From Symsagittifera roscoffensis (taxonomy: Eukaryota > Xenacoelomorpha > Acoela > Convolutidae): DNA of 64,000 nt. The notes below the pieces were generated by a model. That model had not been told where the DNA came from, ran no database searches, and saw nothing but the letters and a program-made list of their open reading frames with translations. The stretch is taken from NCBI RefSeq assembly GCF_963678635.1, contig NC_087064.1, positions 52,348,684 to 52,412,683 of the forward strand, written 5' to 3'. Shown here in pieces: positions 22,636 to 34,484 of this stretch. Within the stretch, counting starts at the first letter, position 1. Every line of letters starts with the position of its first letter. A program made the position numbers and the translations under genes.

Positions 22636-24865
22636 AGTGGACTTGAAATTGAATTCATGATTGACCCAGGATCAACTTATAGTATCATAAACTACCCAGT
22701 GTATCAGGAATTGGAAAAATTAGGTCAAAAAAGGACAATATACCGATTCAAAATTAAAGCAAAGACTTATAATGGATCTGATATACGTATGTTTGGTCAT
22801 ACATCTATCCAATCTTGTTTCGACACTGATGGAAAATATCCATCTAACCACAAAGTGTCGATAACTGAAGAAAATACTGCTAATCTACTGGGAGTAGACT
22901 TTTGTCATCTCTTCTTAAAAGCTCTCTACTTTGATATCCCCGCAGTTGAGCTAAAATCAAAAGAAGGTGTAATATCCTACGGGTTGATGAACAATGATAA
23001 AGAATATCGTAATGTTTTAAAAATTGTCTCAATTAACTTGAAAGAACCCTTGTTCATTCCAGCACGCTCTACATACTTAAACAAACACTTGGCTGAACCA
23101 AATTCATACTCAGAAAAAGGGACTACATTCCTGCCTCATAAAAATACAACCAAAACCGAATTGGTTTTCATAAATACAGTTTGTACTCAAATTGAACAGA
23201 GCCTACTTATCCTAATTGATAATCAGAAAGATCATCCTGTCACACTAAACAAGTTTGTACTAGGCTATGCATTAACTGATATTCAAGGATACGAGGATAA
23301 AATATTTACTATCCACGATTGTGATGAGTTCACAACGAGAATTTTACACTAAAGTTCGGAATTCGATAGCTGTTTCATGCTAAATACTGTTGTTAAACTA
23401 CACAGGAACGCAACAACCAATTATCCGGCCCCTGTCTACAATTTGTAGACTTCAAAAAAAGGTCCATATTTGAATCGAATATGCCCATCGCTCATACAAT
23501 CTCTGCAGATAGAGCAATGAAAAAAGGGTTTGCTGAATCAATTAGCAAAAGGTATCCTGAGTTACGACACTTTTGTAACTCAATACATGCTAACATTAAC
23601 GATATTCTCATCTTCACTGATCCAAAATCTGGACAAATTATATATAACCTCATTAACAAACAGAGATACTTTCAGAAACCCACTTACGACGCTATATTCA
23701 ACACCTTGTCCGAAATAAGGATCATGCTATAGCAAATAACATTCGATCTATCGCAATGCCCAAAATTGCTTGTGGCTTAGATAAAATGAATTGGGAAAAA
23801 GTTTCCCAAATCATCGTCGATGTATTCCAACATTCTGGAATTACTATATTTTTCTATGTTTCAGGACAAGAAATCAAGGACATTTGATACAGAAAATGTA
23901 TCAGAAATATTTGAACAAATTGGTTCAGATATAGTCATAGTATGCAAAAATGAAAACAAAATAACAACCGACTTTTCACATGATGTAAAGAACCTTTGCA
24001 GGCCTCCCTTGAAAGAACAATTTAAAAAATACCGAAACAAAGAACATTATGATCGACTAATTGCCTTTCTAGTCAACGAAACGTTTACCCAATACTCCTC
24101 AATTGATAAAGACAATAGTAGTACTTTGGAAAAATTTGAAAGTACTATTAAATTTTTATCTGATTTCGATTTTAAACAAAGTGATATATCGGATGATGAA
24201 ATTGCAGATGTAATTCAAATGCTGATAGAGGATCAGGATGTTAATTCTCATCACAAATATGATATTGGAAAAACAAAACATAAATTCCATATACCACTCG
24301 AAACGGACGCAACGTTCAAAAAGCAACAACCTAGTAAAATCTCAGTCAAATCAATTGGACAAATTGATGGATGAACTAATTCAAGCAGGCATAGTCAGAG
24401 AACTAAATGAAAAAGCTGATATGAACTCATGGTTCGTAAACCCAGTCATCATTCTTCCAAAGAAAGACTACGTTAAGTTGGTCTTGGATGCTAGGTATCT
24501 AAACTCAATCACAGATACTAGCAATTTTAGTTGGCCATTAGAACCACTACAAGTTCTCATGACCAGAATAAAAGGATCCTACTTCACATGTAGTGATCTC
24601 TCTTGCGCCTACCATCAAGTACCTCTAATAGATGAGGCCCAGAAATTAACAAGCTTTATTGTAGGTGGTAGACAATATACCTACCAAGTTGGTTTCTATG
24701 GCTGAAAACCACTTTCAAATTTCTTCAGTAAATTAATGAGGTATGCCTTTGGACCCCTCATTAAAGAAAAAAAAGCAATTACTTAAAGAGACGACACTCT
24801 GTTACAGAGTCAAAGGAAAAATGAAACTTTCGATACAATTCGAGAATATCATTCTCTGTTATGGA
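22636..24865 (+). pseudogene. pol: Tor copy 1 pol, protease to mid-RT, truncated
   Basis: Protease starts near 22,640. The active-site loop reads FMIDPGSTYSII, so the usual D-T/S-G is D-P-G. Frames at 22,657-23,352, 23,481-23,732, 23,820-24,374 and 24,238-24,705 together cover protease, a linker without known domain and the RT fingers/palm: KLVLDARYLNSI, FTCSDLSCAYHQVPL, YTYQVGFYG then a stop. The catalytic block that reads YIDD in copy 2 is here a stop followed by RDD (about 24,782-24,800). Homology to copy 2 ends abruptly near 24,865, where duplicated integrin sequence follows. Confidence 0.75.
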
Positions 24866-24884
24866 ACGCGAGCCAACACCGAAC

Positions 24885-25596
24885 CGCCAGACAACGAACC
24901 TTCATCTGAAAAATCTATTGTTTCGCAGCCCAGTAAAATGCAAATTGATTGCTTCAATAAAATGGCAATTTGTACAAAAAATTCTCGCACATTTAATTGT
25001 TTGAACTCAAAAAGTGGCGTCAAGATTTCGATTCCCAGCCGGATCTGGAATTCGATTTTTGCCGAAGATATGCCCGACTCGGTTGACAGCTTGAGCCACG
25101 CCGAGACTAAAATCATAAATGCCAAATATTTGCACCAAGAGCAAGAAACAAACGACATCTCAAATATCCGAACGCGAGTCGTGAAAGATCCGAAGCTAAT
25201 GAAAGAACAACGGAGTCCAATCTGGATTATCATACTAGCTATTGTCGGTGGGTTGCTACTTCTGCTAATTATAATCCTAATTTGCGCGAAGTTGGGATTT
25301 TTCAGACGAAAACGGCAGGTAAATCGAGCGAATCACTACAGGCCGCCTCGCAGCAGACGTTCCAAATAGACGACATGAGAGATTTCGACTACAAGCAAAA
25401 TTTAGAACCCACACCTCCCCCTGCTCCAACTAGAACAATGTATTCGGATGGGGGATCATTCACTATAGGCTATGCGGGCGACAGAAACTCTAAAAAACAA
25501 AGCAAGAAAAAGAGCAAAAAGAGTCAACAACCTCAAAGTCAAGATATGACAGAACCTTACACGGGAGGTTATTGGGGTGATGTTTCCAATATCTAA
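24885..25596 (+). pseudogene. Duplicated 3' end of the integrin alpha gene
   Basis: Copies the last exon from host position 18,537 to the stop at 19,245 (offset 6,352). The calf-2 part, the membrane helix and GFFRRKR are preserved. A one-base loss at about 25,346-25,352 (GCCGCCCCCGC has become GCCGCCTCGC) throws the cytoplasmic tail out of frame, giving a premature stop at 25,367. The second frame then runs to the normal end. There is no promoter or signal peptide. The upstream join is to the Tor RT fragment, where one frame (24,743-25,369) runs through by chance. Several amino-acid changes relative to the parent, some removing Cys, suggest neutral drift. Confidence 0.9.
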
Positions 25597-26504
25597 TCAT
25601 TACTTTTATGCTTCTCTCTTCTTTCTGCTCTCTATCGCTGCATGGTTAACTTTGAGTTCAAATCTCGAATTGAGTCATTTTTTACTATCGATCAAAACTG
25701 AAGAAAATACATTGTTTTTATAAAAGTTTATTAATCGTCTCAAGTTTTTTGCCAGATTTTGCTTGTTTTGCATTGATTGATTTGCGCTGATGCTTTATTA
25801 GTTTTTGAAGCTTGATTGGTGCAGATTTATTTTTGTTCATTCCATCATTCGTATGACGTAATTAAAATGCAAATAAATTGAACAGTTTTTAATAAAAATT
25901 GTGACAATTTTAGGATCTATGAGGAGCAAATCGTGAGTATCTGAGCTCCTTCTTTCCATCTGTTTGTTTTGGCTACAGTTCTAACTCTTTCTTTTTGCTT
26001 ACATTGTTTAAAAAATTTTCGGAAAACGATTCAGCATTTTGATTAAATGATATCTAAAAAACACTAGCATGGCTTAGCACGGTTGGGTCTAGAACTTGCT
26101 CAATAGGGTTGTGCATTTGTGTTCAAAAAATTCCAACCTTTTTCTAAGGCCACCTTGATTTTTTTCAGCTCCACTGAGTCACTGAAAACGAACTCCTTAT
26201 TTTTCTAAATACTATGCACCGCGAGCGGGTTCCGCGCAAAATTTGAGTTTTTTGGTTTCTATTTATTGCTGGTTGCCACAGACTGTGATTTTTTAGACAT
26301 TTGAGTGAAATGGTTTGCAAAAATGGTCTGTATTGTACAAAAATGTCGACCAGATTGTAATCAAAAATGGATTATAATCAATCATGATGGATTACAATGT
26401 ATTTTTCAATAAAAAAAATAATCAAGTAAAATCCCCTAAAAACCAATGGCGTATAATTATATTTAGATGATTCAAGAAAATTGAAAATTTTTGCCAAAAA
26501 GCTC
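25597..26504 (+). repeat. Second copy of the integrin 3' flank
   Basis: Follows 19,246-20,153 base for base apart from scattered substitutions and small indels, including both poly(A) signals and the near-palindromes at about 26,350-26,400. It shows that the duplication covered host DNA and the adjoining LTR start as one piece. Confidence 0.85.
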
Positions 26505-26806
26505 TGTTCTGATGAAACAAAAACATGAATTATTTTATTGAGATCACAAAGTGTGACGCCGCCGCCACCACAAAATAAATATGTTTTTATTCCTTTGCAA
26601 AAGGAAGGGAAACGCTATTGGAATAAGCGTATAACGTTTTAAGCATTGAGAATTGAAACGACTATTCTCATTCAATGCAAACAATAACGATTCTTCTCGT
26701 AAAATACGAGCATACGAAACATTCTTCTCGTAAAGTACGAATGTACGAATAGAGAATACGAAGTTAAGAAGTAACTTCTCATTTGATACGAAAAGTGGTA
26801 CGATTT
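26505..26806 (+). mobile_element. Truncated LTR, copy b
   Basis: Starts TGTTCTG after the same host bases (GCCAAAAAGCTC) as copy a and keeps the hairpin array. It stops at GTGGTACGA, so the TATA, initiator and poly(A) signal are absent. A 30-40 bp unrelated segment then leads straight into the gag C-terminal region, deleting about 1.6 kb relative to copy a. Confidence 0.7.
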
Positions 26807-26839
26807 CCCATCTGAGTATATATAGAAGCTAAAAACTAC

Positions 26840-27336
26840 AGGAATTCATTTGAAACCGATTATAAACAAAATCGAAGACCAAATAACTTCAAAAACCAGA
26901 ATAACCCTAACCCAAGCAAGCGGTTTTGGGATAACCAAAACAGATCTACTAACAATTCAAACCCTAGCCAAAATGACTATGGCATTCGCCATAATTATAA
27001 CTACAACGGAAACAATTTCCAAAAGGCTAATTCACAATCGTCAATCAATACCAAAAAATCCCAAACCTATGATGATAGGTATCCCAGAGAAAACAATTTC
27101 AGAGAAATTGAACAAGTTGCTAAACAGTTCTACGACCAAGAAAATAGGCAATTCAATAGTAACCCTTGAGGTCGACCATATAGCACTGGAAGCTATAATA
27201 ACAATAACAGTCGAGACTCAACGCGATCTCAATCGCCAAATTTTAGATCGAATCAGATACAGTCTGAAACTACCCACTGGGTTGAGGAAGAAGTAAATTA
27301 CTGCGATGCGATCACTGATTTCTTTCCTTTAAACTA
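26840..27336 (+). pseudogene. gag: Tor copy 2 gag, C-terminal fragment
   Basis: Corresponds to 22,045-22,546 of copy 1: the Asn/Arg-rich nucleocapsid tail in front of protease. The N-terminal two thirds are missing. The coding frame contains a stop at about 27,167 (CCTTGAGGTCG where copy 1 has CCTAGGGGTCG). Confidence 0.7.
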
Positions 27337-27429
27337 ATAAAGTCTCCGAAACCGAGCGATGATAGTAATCCTAAATCAAGGATATATCTTAGCTTATATC
27401 ATTTTGCCACCGGAGACAAAAATAATAAT

Positions 27430-28525
27430 AGTGGACTTGAAATTGAATTCATGATTGACCCAGGATTAACTTGTAGTATCATAAACTACACAACGTATCA
27501 AGAATTGGAAAAATTAGGTCAAAAAATGACAATATACCCATCCAAAATTAAAGCAAAGACTTATAATGGATCTTATATACGTATGTTTGGTCATACATCT
27601 ATCCAATCTTGTTTCGACACTGATGGGAAATATCCATCTAACCACAAAGTGTGGATAACTGAAGAAAAGACTGCTAATCTTTTGGGAGTAGACTTTTGTC
27701 ATCTCTTCTTAAAAGCTCTCTACTTTGATATCCCCGCAGTTGAGCAAAATCAAAAGAAGGTGTAGTATCCTACGGGTTGATGAACAATAATAAAGAATAC
27801 CCTAATGTTTCAAAAATTGTCTCAATTAACTTGAAAGAACCCTTGTTCATTCCAGCACGCTCTACATACTTATACAACGCTTGGCTGAACCAAATTCATA
27901 CTTCGAAAAAGGGACTACATTCCTGCCTCATAAAAATACAACCAAAACGGAATTGGTTTTCATAAATACAGTTTGTACTCAAATTGAACAGAGCCTACCT
28001 ATCCTAATTGAGAATCAGAAAGATCATCCTGTCACACTAAACAAGTGTGTACTAGGCTATGCAGTAACTAATATTCAAGGATACGAGGATAAAGTAATTG
28101 CTATCCACGCTTGTGATGAGTTCACAACGAGAATTTTAAACGAAAGTTCGGAATTTGATAGCTGTTTCATGCTGATTACTGTTGTCAATACTACACAGGA
28201 AAGCAACAACCAATTATCCGGCCACTGTCTACAATTTGTAGACTTCAAAAAAAGGTCCATATTTGAATCGAATATGCCCATTGCTCATACAATCTCTGCA
28301 GATAGAGCAATGAAAAAAGGGTTTGCTGAATCAATTAGCAAAAGGTATCCTGAGTTACGACACTTTTGTAACTCAATATATGCTAACATTAACGATATTC
28401 TCATCTTCACTGATCCAAAATCTGGACAAATTATATATAACCTCATTAACAAACCGAGATACTTTCAGAAACCCACTTACGACGCTATTTTCAACACCTT
28501 GTCCGAAATAAGGATCATGCTATAG
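27430..28525 (+). pseudogene. pol: Tor copy 2 protease and linker
   Basis: Aspartic protease followed by a linker with no known domain. The active-site loop again reads D-P-G (FMIDPGLTCSII, 27,445-27,485). A frameshift near 27,740-27,765 and another near 27,870 interrupt the reading, and the frame from 27,881 runs to a stop at 28,523-28,525. It is collinear with 22,636-23,732. The shared D-P-G could be inherited from the duplicated parent, so the two copies are not independent evidence of function. Confidence 0.7.
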
Positions 28526-28612
28526 CAAATAACATTCGATCTATCGCAATGCCCAAAATTGCTTGTGGCTTAGATAAAATGAATTGGGAAAAAATTTCCA
28601 AAATCATCGTCG

Positions 28613-29960
28613 ATGTATTCCAACATTCTGGAATTACTATACTTTTCTATGTTTCAGGACAAGAAATCAAGGACATTTGATACAAAAAATGTAGCAGAAA
28701 TATTTGAACAAATTGGTTCAGATATAGTCAAAGTATGCAAACATGAAAACAAAATAACAACCGACTTTTCACATGATGCAAAGAACCTTTGCAGGCTTCC
28801 CTTGAAAGAACAATTTAAAAAATACCGAAACAAAGAACATAATGAGCGACTAATTGCTTTTCTAGTCAACGAAACGTTTACCCAATACTCCTCATTTGAT
28901 AAAGACAACAGTAGTACTTTGGAAAAATTTGAAACTACTATTAAATTCTTATTTGATTCCGATTTTACACAAAGTGATATATCGGATGTTGAATTTGCAG
29001 ATGTAATTCAAATGCTGATAGAGGATCAGGATGTTTATTCTCATCACAAATATGATATTGGAAAAACAAAACATAAATTCCATAAACCACTCAAAAAGGA
29101 CGCAACGTTCAAAAAGCAACGACCTAGTAAAATCTCAGTCCATCTAAGAGATAAATTGGACAAATTGATGGATGAACTAATCCAAGCAGGCATAGTCAGA
29201 GAACTAAAGGAAAAAGATGATATGAACTCATGGATCGTAAACCCAGTCATCATTCTTCCAAAGAAAGACTACGTTAAGTTGGTCTTGGATGCTAGGTATC
29301 TAAACTCAATCACAGATACTAGCAATTGTAGTTGGCCATCAGAACCACTACAAGTTCTCATGACCAGAATAAAAGGATCCTACTTCACATGTAGTGATCT
29401 CTCTTGCGCCTACCATCAAGTACCTCTAACAGATGAGGCCCAGAAATTAACAAGATTTATTGTAGGTGGTAGACAATATACCTACCAAGTTGGTTTCTAT
29501 GGCTGGAAACCACTTCCAAATTTCTTCAGTAAATTAATGAGGTATGCCATCGGACCCATCATTTAAGAAAAAAAAGCAATTACTTACATAGACGACACTC
29601 TGTTGCAGAGTTAAAAAAAATGAAATGTTTGATACAATTCGAGAATATCATTTTCTGTTACGGAAAGCTAACTTAAAAGCTGCCCTGATAAAAATTTTCT
29701 TTTTCTTGGAAAAGTTAAATTACTAGGCCATGTTGTCTCTAAAGATGGTCTTTCCCCAATCGCTTCAAGAATTGATGATATAAAAAAAAGAAATCCCCTG
29801 AGTCAAAAACAGAAGTTCTAGGAGTATTGCTGTATATAGTGTGTCATGGGATTCTACAGCACATACATCATCAATTTTCACGTAGACGCAAAATGTCTAT
29901 ATGAACTGGCAGACAGTAACGATAAGTTTCAATGGCCAACGATAAGTTCAATGGCCACAT
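28613..29960 (+). pseudogene. pol: Tor copy 2 reverse transcriptase
   Basis: The frame 28,613-29,566 holds a linker and then RT fingers and palm: KLVLDARYLNSI, FTCSDLSCAYHQVPL, YTYQVGFYGWKPLPNFFSKLM. A stop at about 29,564 precedes the catalytic block AITYIDDTLLQS (29,575-29,610), so the polymerase is split. Past further frameshifts the connection KVKLLGHVVSKDGLSPIASRI is readable near 29,707-29,775. At least four lesions. Family: Ty3/gypsy, from the GH-V-S-x-x-G connection and downstream domain order. Confidence 0.85.
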
Positions 29961-30713
29961 CATGAAGAAGTTTTTCAAAAACTGAAAGACAAATTCTGCC
30001 ATGATATTTCAAATGCTATACCTATGTAAACTATCCATTCCACTTTCACGCCAACTTCTCAAATGTAGGAACGGGTGTATACTCATCCAAGACTTTCCCG
30101 AAGGGAAAAGAATTCATTCTGCCAATTCTAGAGTCTTTGATAAGGCCGCGCAGAAAATGTCTACTCAACATCGTGAACTATGTGGAATAATATCTGCTTT
30201 GCCAGCCTATGAATTCTACATTATAGGTTCACCTTTTCCTCTATACCTATATTGTGATCACAGACCTATTCTCTTCTTATGGTCCAGAAAAGACAATTTT
30301 TGCATAGATTTTTCAAATACCAAGTCGTATTGACAAAATTCCGTAATTTGAAAATAATCTATACCCCAGGTTCAAGCCTAGTCTTTCCTGACTTATTGAG
30401 CCGAAATGTACCCATCGCTGATATCAAAAAATATCAACTTGAACACAAAACTATTCCGAATGATATAAAGTTCATCCTAGACAATGGAGAACAAATATGT
30501 TATTCAGTACTCCACAAAGACGATAATAACATATTTCAATTGCTTTCCAGTCATTGCTCAAGTGCAAGGCGGGAAAAGAAATTAATCAATATCAGTGACA
30601 GAGGAGAATTCCGCATTGAAGATGCTCCAGAAAATTTTGAGGAATCTTGTAGTGCGATTCAAAATATAACAGCTTTCTTCCGATTTGGCAAACAAATCAA
30701 CCAAATCAATTGA
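29961..30713 (+). pseudogene. pol: Tor copy 2 RNase H
   Basis: RNase H of the pol polyprotein. NSRVFDKAAQKMSTQHREL and LYLYCDHRPILFLW (30,120-30,290) give the family's E and D positions. After a frame change near 30,290 the region ends with RFFKYQVVLTKFRNLKIIYT and PDLLSR (to about 30,405), the usual DALSR-type close. The rest of that frame, to 30,713, leads towards integrase. The first catalytic Asp lies in the damaged part upstream. Confidence 0.75.
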
Positions 30714-33059
30714 CTATCTATACCAGATATAAGCGATGAAAACATTTATGAAGAAATTCCAGATGAAGTATCTGCACTTGATGATCCTTTTGGAAATTAG
30801 GAATGGCTTGACTTATATGAAGGCAATGTTGAGAACAACCTTCTCAACGACCTGGTTAAAACAAAAAATGATTTTGCAACCAAAGCAAGATCTTTGAATT
30901 TAATTGAACTACTAAGTCTTCAATCTGAAGAGAATAAATCTGATTCTCTTGAACTAATAGCAGAAATGACCGACTTTGCTAAAAAAGAAAATTTAGATGT
31001 TAAAACAATTATGCAAGAGCAGTGTAACGATACTGTAATCATAGACATCACATATTGCATAAAGCAAAACGAAAAGCCAGAAAGAAACAAAAAATCCTTA
31101 TCGTGAAGAAAAAGGATTAAAAGCTTATATCAAGCAGTTTGAATTTTTATTCATTGAAGACCAACATGATCTTCTATGTATTATTGAATATAATGATGAC
31201 TATATTAAGAGTCCAAGAAGTTGCTTGCCCATCTCCCTAGTGCTAAACTGCTTTGACTTAGCTCATAAGCATCCTCGTAGCGGTCATCACGGTGAAACAA
31301 AAACATTGGAAATAATCAAAAGATAATTTTATTGGCCCGGGCTCTATAAATGGGTCAACATGCTTCTTCATGATTGCCTAGAATGTCAGAAAAATAAGAC
31401 TAAACGAAAAAACCTGAATGAAGCTCCATTACAACAATGGGGACAATTAGAAACAATCCCAATGAAAAGTATCCACATTGATCATAAAGGTCCACTCAGA
31501 CCATCAAATCACGGCAAAAACTATTGCCTAGTTGTGATAGATGCCTTCTCTAGATATCTTCAAGTATATCTATGCACCCATGCAGACTCTAAGGAAACCA
31601 TTAAGCTCTTAGAGAAATACATCACAACATTTGGTATTCCACAACAAATTATTCATGATAGTGGAAGTGCATTCATGAGTAATGACTTTGCTCATTGGTC
31701 CTCTGAGTTGGGAATAACCCTAAGACTAAGAACTACATACTCGCCTTGGACTAACGGAAAAATCGAAGTCCAGAATAAACATTTAACACAGTACTTTCGA
31801 CATTTTTTGAGTACCTCAGGCTCAAACTGGTCTGAATTAACAAATAAGTTTGCTTTTGCACATAACACCGCTATTAATTCAAGTACAGGTTAAACTCCAT
31901 GGCATAAATCTTCAGGTTCCCCTCAGCCTTTAATTAGGCCTCTACCGCGACCAAAATAAAAGATGTACCTCTGAATTTTGCGCTGGTCTCGAAAATCATG
32001 CTCATACCGAGCATAAGTCAAACAATGAGACCATAGATAGATTTCTAAAACATCAAATTTCCGCCGAAATACTGAAAAGGGAAAACGATTTTAAGTTGAT
32101 TTATAGTAATACCTATACCCATTGCCGCCGAATCACTAATAAGGCCCACATGTTCCGAAATCAATTTAAATTAGGACGGCCTATAAAAGAAGGCACAAAA
32201 GTGTTACTAGAAAATAGATCCCAACCACTATTGAAATCTCAAAAGCTTTTGAATTTGCCATATGGACCTTATACCTTAATTTAAAAAATCACGGAAGTAA
32301 CGTACGGAATTCAAAATGATTTCACAAACGAAAAAAAGATTGTCCACTGCAATCATATTGTTGTATACTTTCCTAAAGAACAACAAATGCCCAAACTACT
32401 ACAAGAGTACTCTAGTGATTTATTTTCAAGTGATTTTCATGATCATATAACAAATCAACAAATCAATTCATTCACTAAACCTAAACAGGTTGAAAATCTA
32501 CAAAACAAGTTTTGGCCAGTAGTCAACAATGGTTATCAGCAAATGACTGATCATAACCCTACAAATGTGGATCAAAATAAAACCATTGTACATGAACAAT
32601 CATTGGATTCAGGCAGAGAAACCATGCTTCTAAGAACTTTGTTCGATGCGACTGCGGTTGACCAGAATTTTAGACCTATTCGAAGTTCAACTCCCTATCC
32701 TGTTGATATAACCCCTAATCCTTCTACTAGTCAATCTAGTAGTTATGGCCACCGCCGCCTACCTAGCCGCAGTATAAGTCCTAATACTAGTCTCACAAAT
32801 AACTTTGGCCGCCGCCACCAAAATCTAACAATATAATACTCTCCGTCCTCCTGATTTCCCTCGTTTATCTGAATCATCAGGAAGCTTTAATGATAGAAAA
32901 AATATCCCTCATAGCTCTCAGGAAAGCTTCTATGAGAACACTCGATCCGCACTTGGATATTTTTCCGAATCTAAAAGACCTAAGCGGACAAATCGTCCTA
33001 CAAACTTTTATGGAACTACAATTCCATCTAGTAAAATTGGCAAATTTGAAAAGAAATAA
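30714..33059 (+). pseudogene. pol: Tor copy 2 integrase and Pol C-terminal tail
   Basis: Zinc-binding HHCC domain: HPRSGHHGETKTLEIIK near 31,270-31,322, a stop, then FYWPGLYKWV and CLECQK. Core with the D,D,E triad: HIDHKGPL (31,477), IIHDSGSAF (31,650), TNGKIEVQNKHL (31,751). The GPY/F-type module is readable as LPYGPYTLI (32,256-32,283). A Ser/Thr/Pro-rich tail follows and, after a frame change near 32,836, ends KIGKFEKK at stop 33,057-33,059. Stops at 31,324 and near 31,891 and 32,282 interrupt it. Poly(A)-like AATAAA directly overlaps the end. Confidence 0.85.
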
Positions 33060-33184
33060 TAAACACTAACTATTTACTTGGCCAAAACTAATATTTTTTT
33101 AACATTCTTTTTTATTGGCCTTTTCTTTTTTCTCTTTAATGAATCTTTTGTTTGTAACCACAAAAACACCAAAAATAAACATAT

Positions 33185-33876
33185 TTACAAATAGATTTTA
33201 AAATATTTTTCATAAAGGTTAGACTTTATATCCGTTAAGGATTTGATCAGTTTAAGTGCCGCCATCTTTTCAAGAGAATTTTCAGCGGCCCTACTCAGGC
33301 TCCTCACTGCAAACTGCAGTGCTGAATAAGGCCGCCACCAAGCCTGGTTGATTTCTTCTAACATAATGTCCAGCTCTATCTTTTTCCTGAACTCTTCTTC
33401 TGTTTCTGGTCTTCTGAAGAATTCTTCTTGAAACTAAAACAAATTTTTATACTCTTTCTATGTTGCCATGTCACTTAAATAATTTTTTTATATTTTTTCT
33501 TTTTGGGTGTAATGTAAAAGAAACTTACATCCTCTCCAAAGAATAAGGACAATGTTTCCTTTGAGACCACATCGTCTCCCCACCATGGACTCCACAGTTT
33601 CTTGGCAAGGTTCTTGCTATGAATTGAGCCCAACTCGAATAATTCACCGGCATTTGGTACCGGAAACTTCCAGATAAAACTCCGGTCCATAAAAAGCATA
33701 AAATCCATCGGCGTTAATTTTACTCCTTTCTCCACTAGCCCATCAAATATTCCGACCCTCCTCTCAGTTTCCTTGTCCTCCAGCAAGGCTTCATGTTTAA
33801 AATTCAACTCGTCCCGTAAACTCAAAAATTTCTCCGGGAAGTCCACCAGATTGTCTTCAGGCTCAATAAAATTCAT
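33185..33876 (-). CDS. Antisense two-exon gene between pol and env, 198 aa, unknown function
   Basis: Exon 1 is 33,876-33,529 (ATG, 116 codons), exon 2 is 33,433-33,185 (82 codons plus stop). The 95-nt intron has a perfect donor GAT|GTAAGT and acceptor GTTTTAG|TTT, phase 0. The protein is acidic at the start (MNFIEPEDNLVDFPEKF), has the Trp-rich words KLWSPWWGDD and NQAWWRPYSAL, and is helical and charged towards the end (EEEFRKKIELDIM). No signal peptide or membrane segment, and no domain I recognise. On the minus strand AATAAA lies about 75 nt after the stop (near 33,108-33,113). Both exons are fully open although gag, pol and env around it are broken. It could be a captured host gene, a Tor accessory gene or a later insertion. 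Confidence 0.6.
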
Positions 33877-34400
33877 TTTTAACGATAAAATTTTTTTTCA
33901 AATAATAGGATGACAGATAAAGTTTAAACGGAAAGCAAATAAATGATGCTGCTTTTAGTCCTCTTTCATGAAGAGATGTTTATTTTTCATTTTTTTTTTC
34001 CATTTTTTTCCTCCTCCAATAGGGAAGGGGAATGCAGTTGTTAAAAATTAAGAACAACAAAAACGAATAAAAATCTTTTCACTGCTACATCTCAGCAAAT
34101 CAAAACTAAATGGAAAACCACGACATTAAGCAAGAGTGGAAAAAACCACAACATTACAAAACGAAGGCCGAAGGGAATACGAATTAAATCGAGAGACGCC
34201 GAATAGCAACGGCCAATCAGAGCTTAGATTTGCAAAAAAGTAAAAACAGCCTTTAAAAACTAACTGATATACAGTTATTTTCATTCTTGCTCAATTCCAC
34301 ATCTTGCATCCTAAACCTCTTCTCTCCAAAAATTAAATCTGCTGAATTCCTCAACAACAATAAAAATCTAACTCAGATTTTCCATAAAAATATCCACAAA
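33877..34400. promoter_or_regulatory. Putative divergent promoter between the antisense gene and env
   Basis: 524 bp separating two head-to-head start codons. Towards env: CCAAT box in GGCCAATCAG (34,211-34,220), TTTAAAA (34,252-34,258) as a TATA-like box about 35 bp later, and a pyrimidine-rich start-like region TTTTCATTCTTGCTC (about 34,277-34,293), leaving a leader of roughly 110 nt. A second CCAAT in CTCCTCCAATAGG (near 34,010) could serve either side. No clear TATA faces the antisense gene. Function is inferred from spacing and motifs only. Confidence 0.4.
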
Positions 34401-34484
34401 ATGACAAATCCAAATAGTGAACTAGAGGAAGGTGAACTAATGGACCAAGATCCTGTTCTAACCACTCTCGAGGAATTGCTTAAA
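34401..34484 (+). CDS. Exon 1 of a predicted spliced accessory protein, shared with env
   Basis: 28 codons (MTNPNSELEEGELMDQD...ELLK) end exactly at a strong donor, AAA|GTGAGT (34,485). Joined in phase 0 to the acceptor TTCTAG|GAT at 38,927, 42,020 or 45,130, it gives an uninterrupted frame of about 217, 218 or 183 residues respectively. Unspliced, the same start reads into env. The tandem copy of this exon is 36,162-36,245 with its donor at 36,246. This mirrors Rec, Rem and Rev layouts, where the first coding exon overlaps the env leader. Predicted only; no transcript is seen. Confidence 0.5.
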
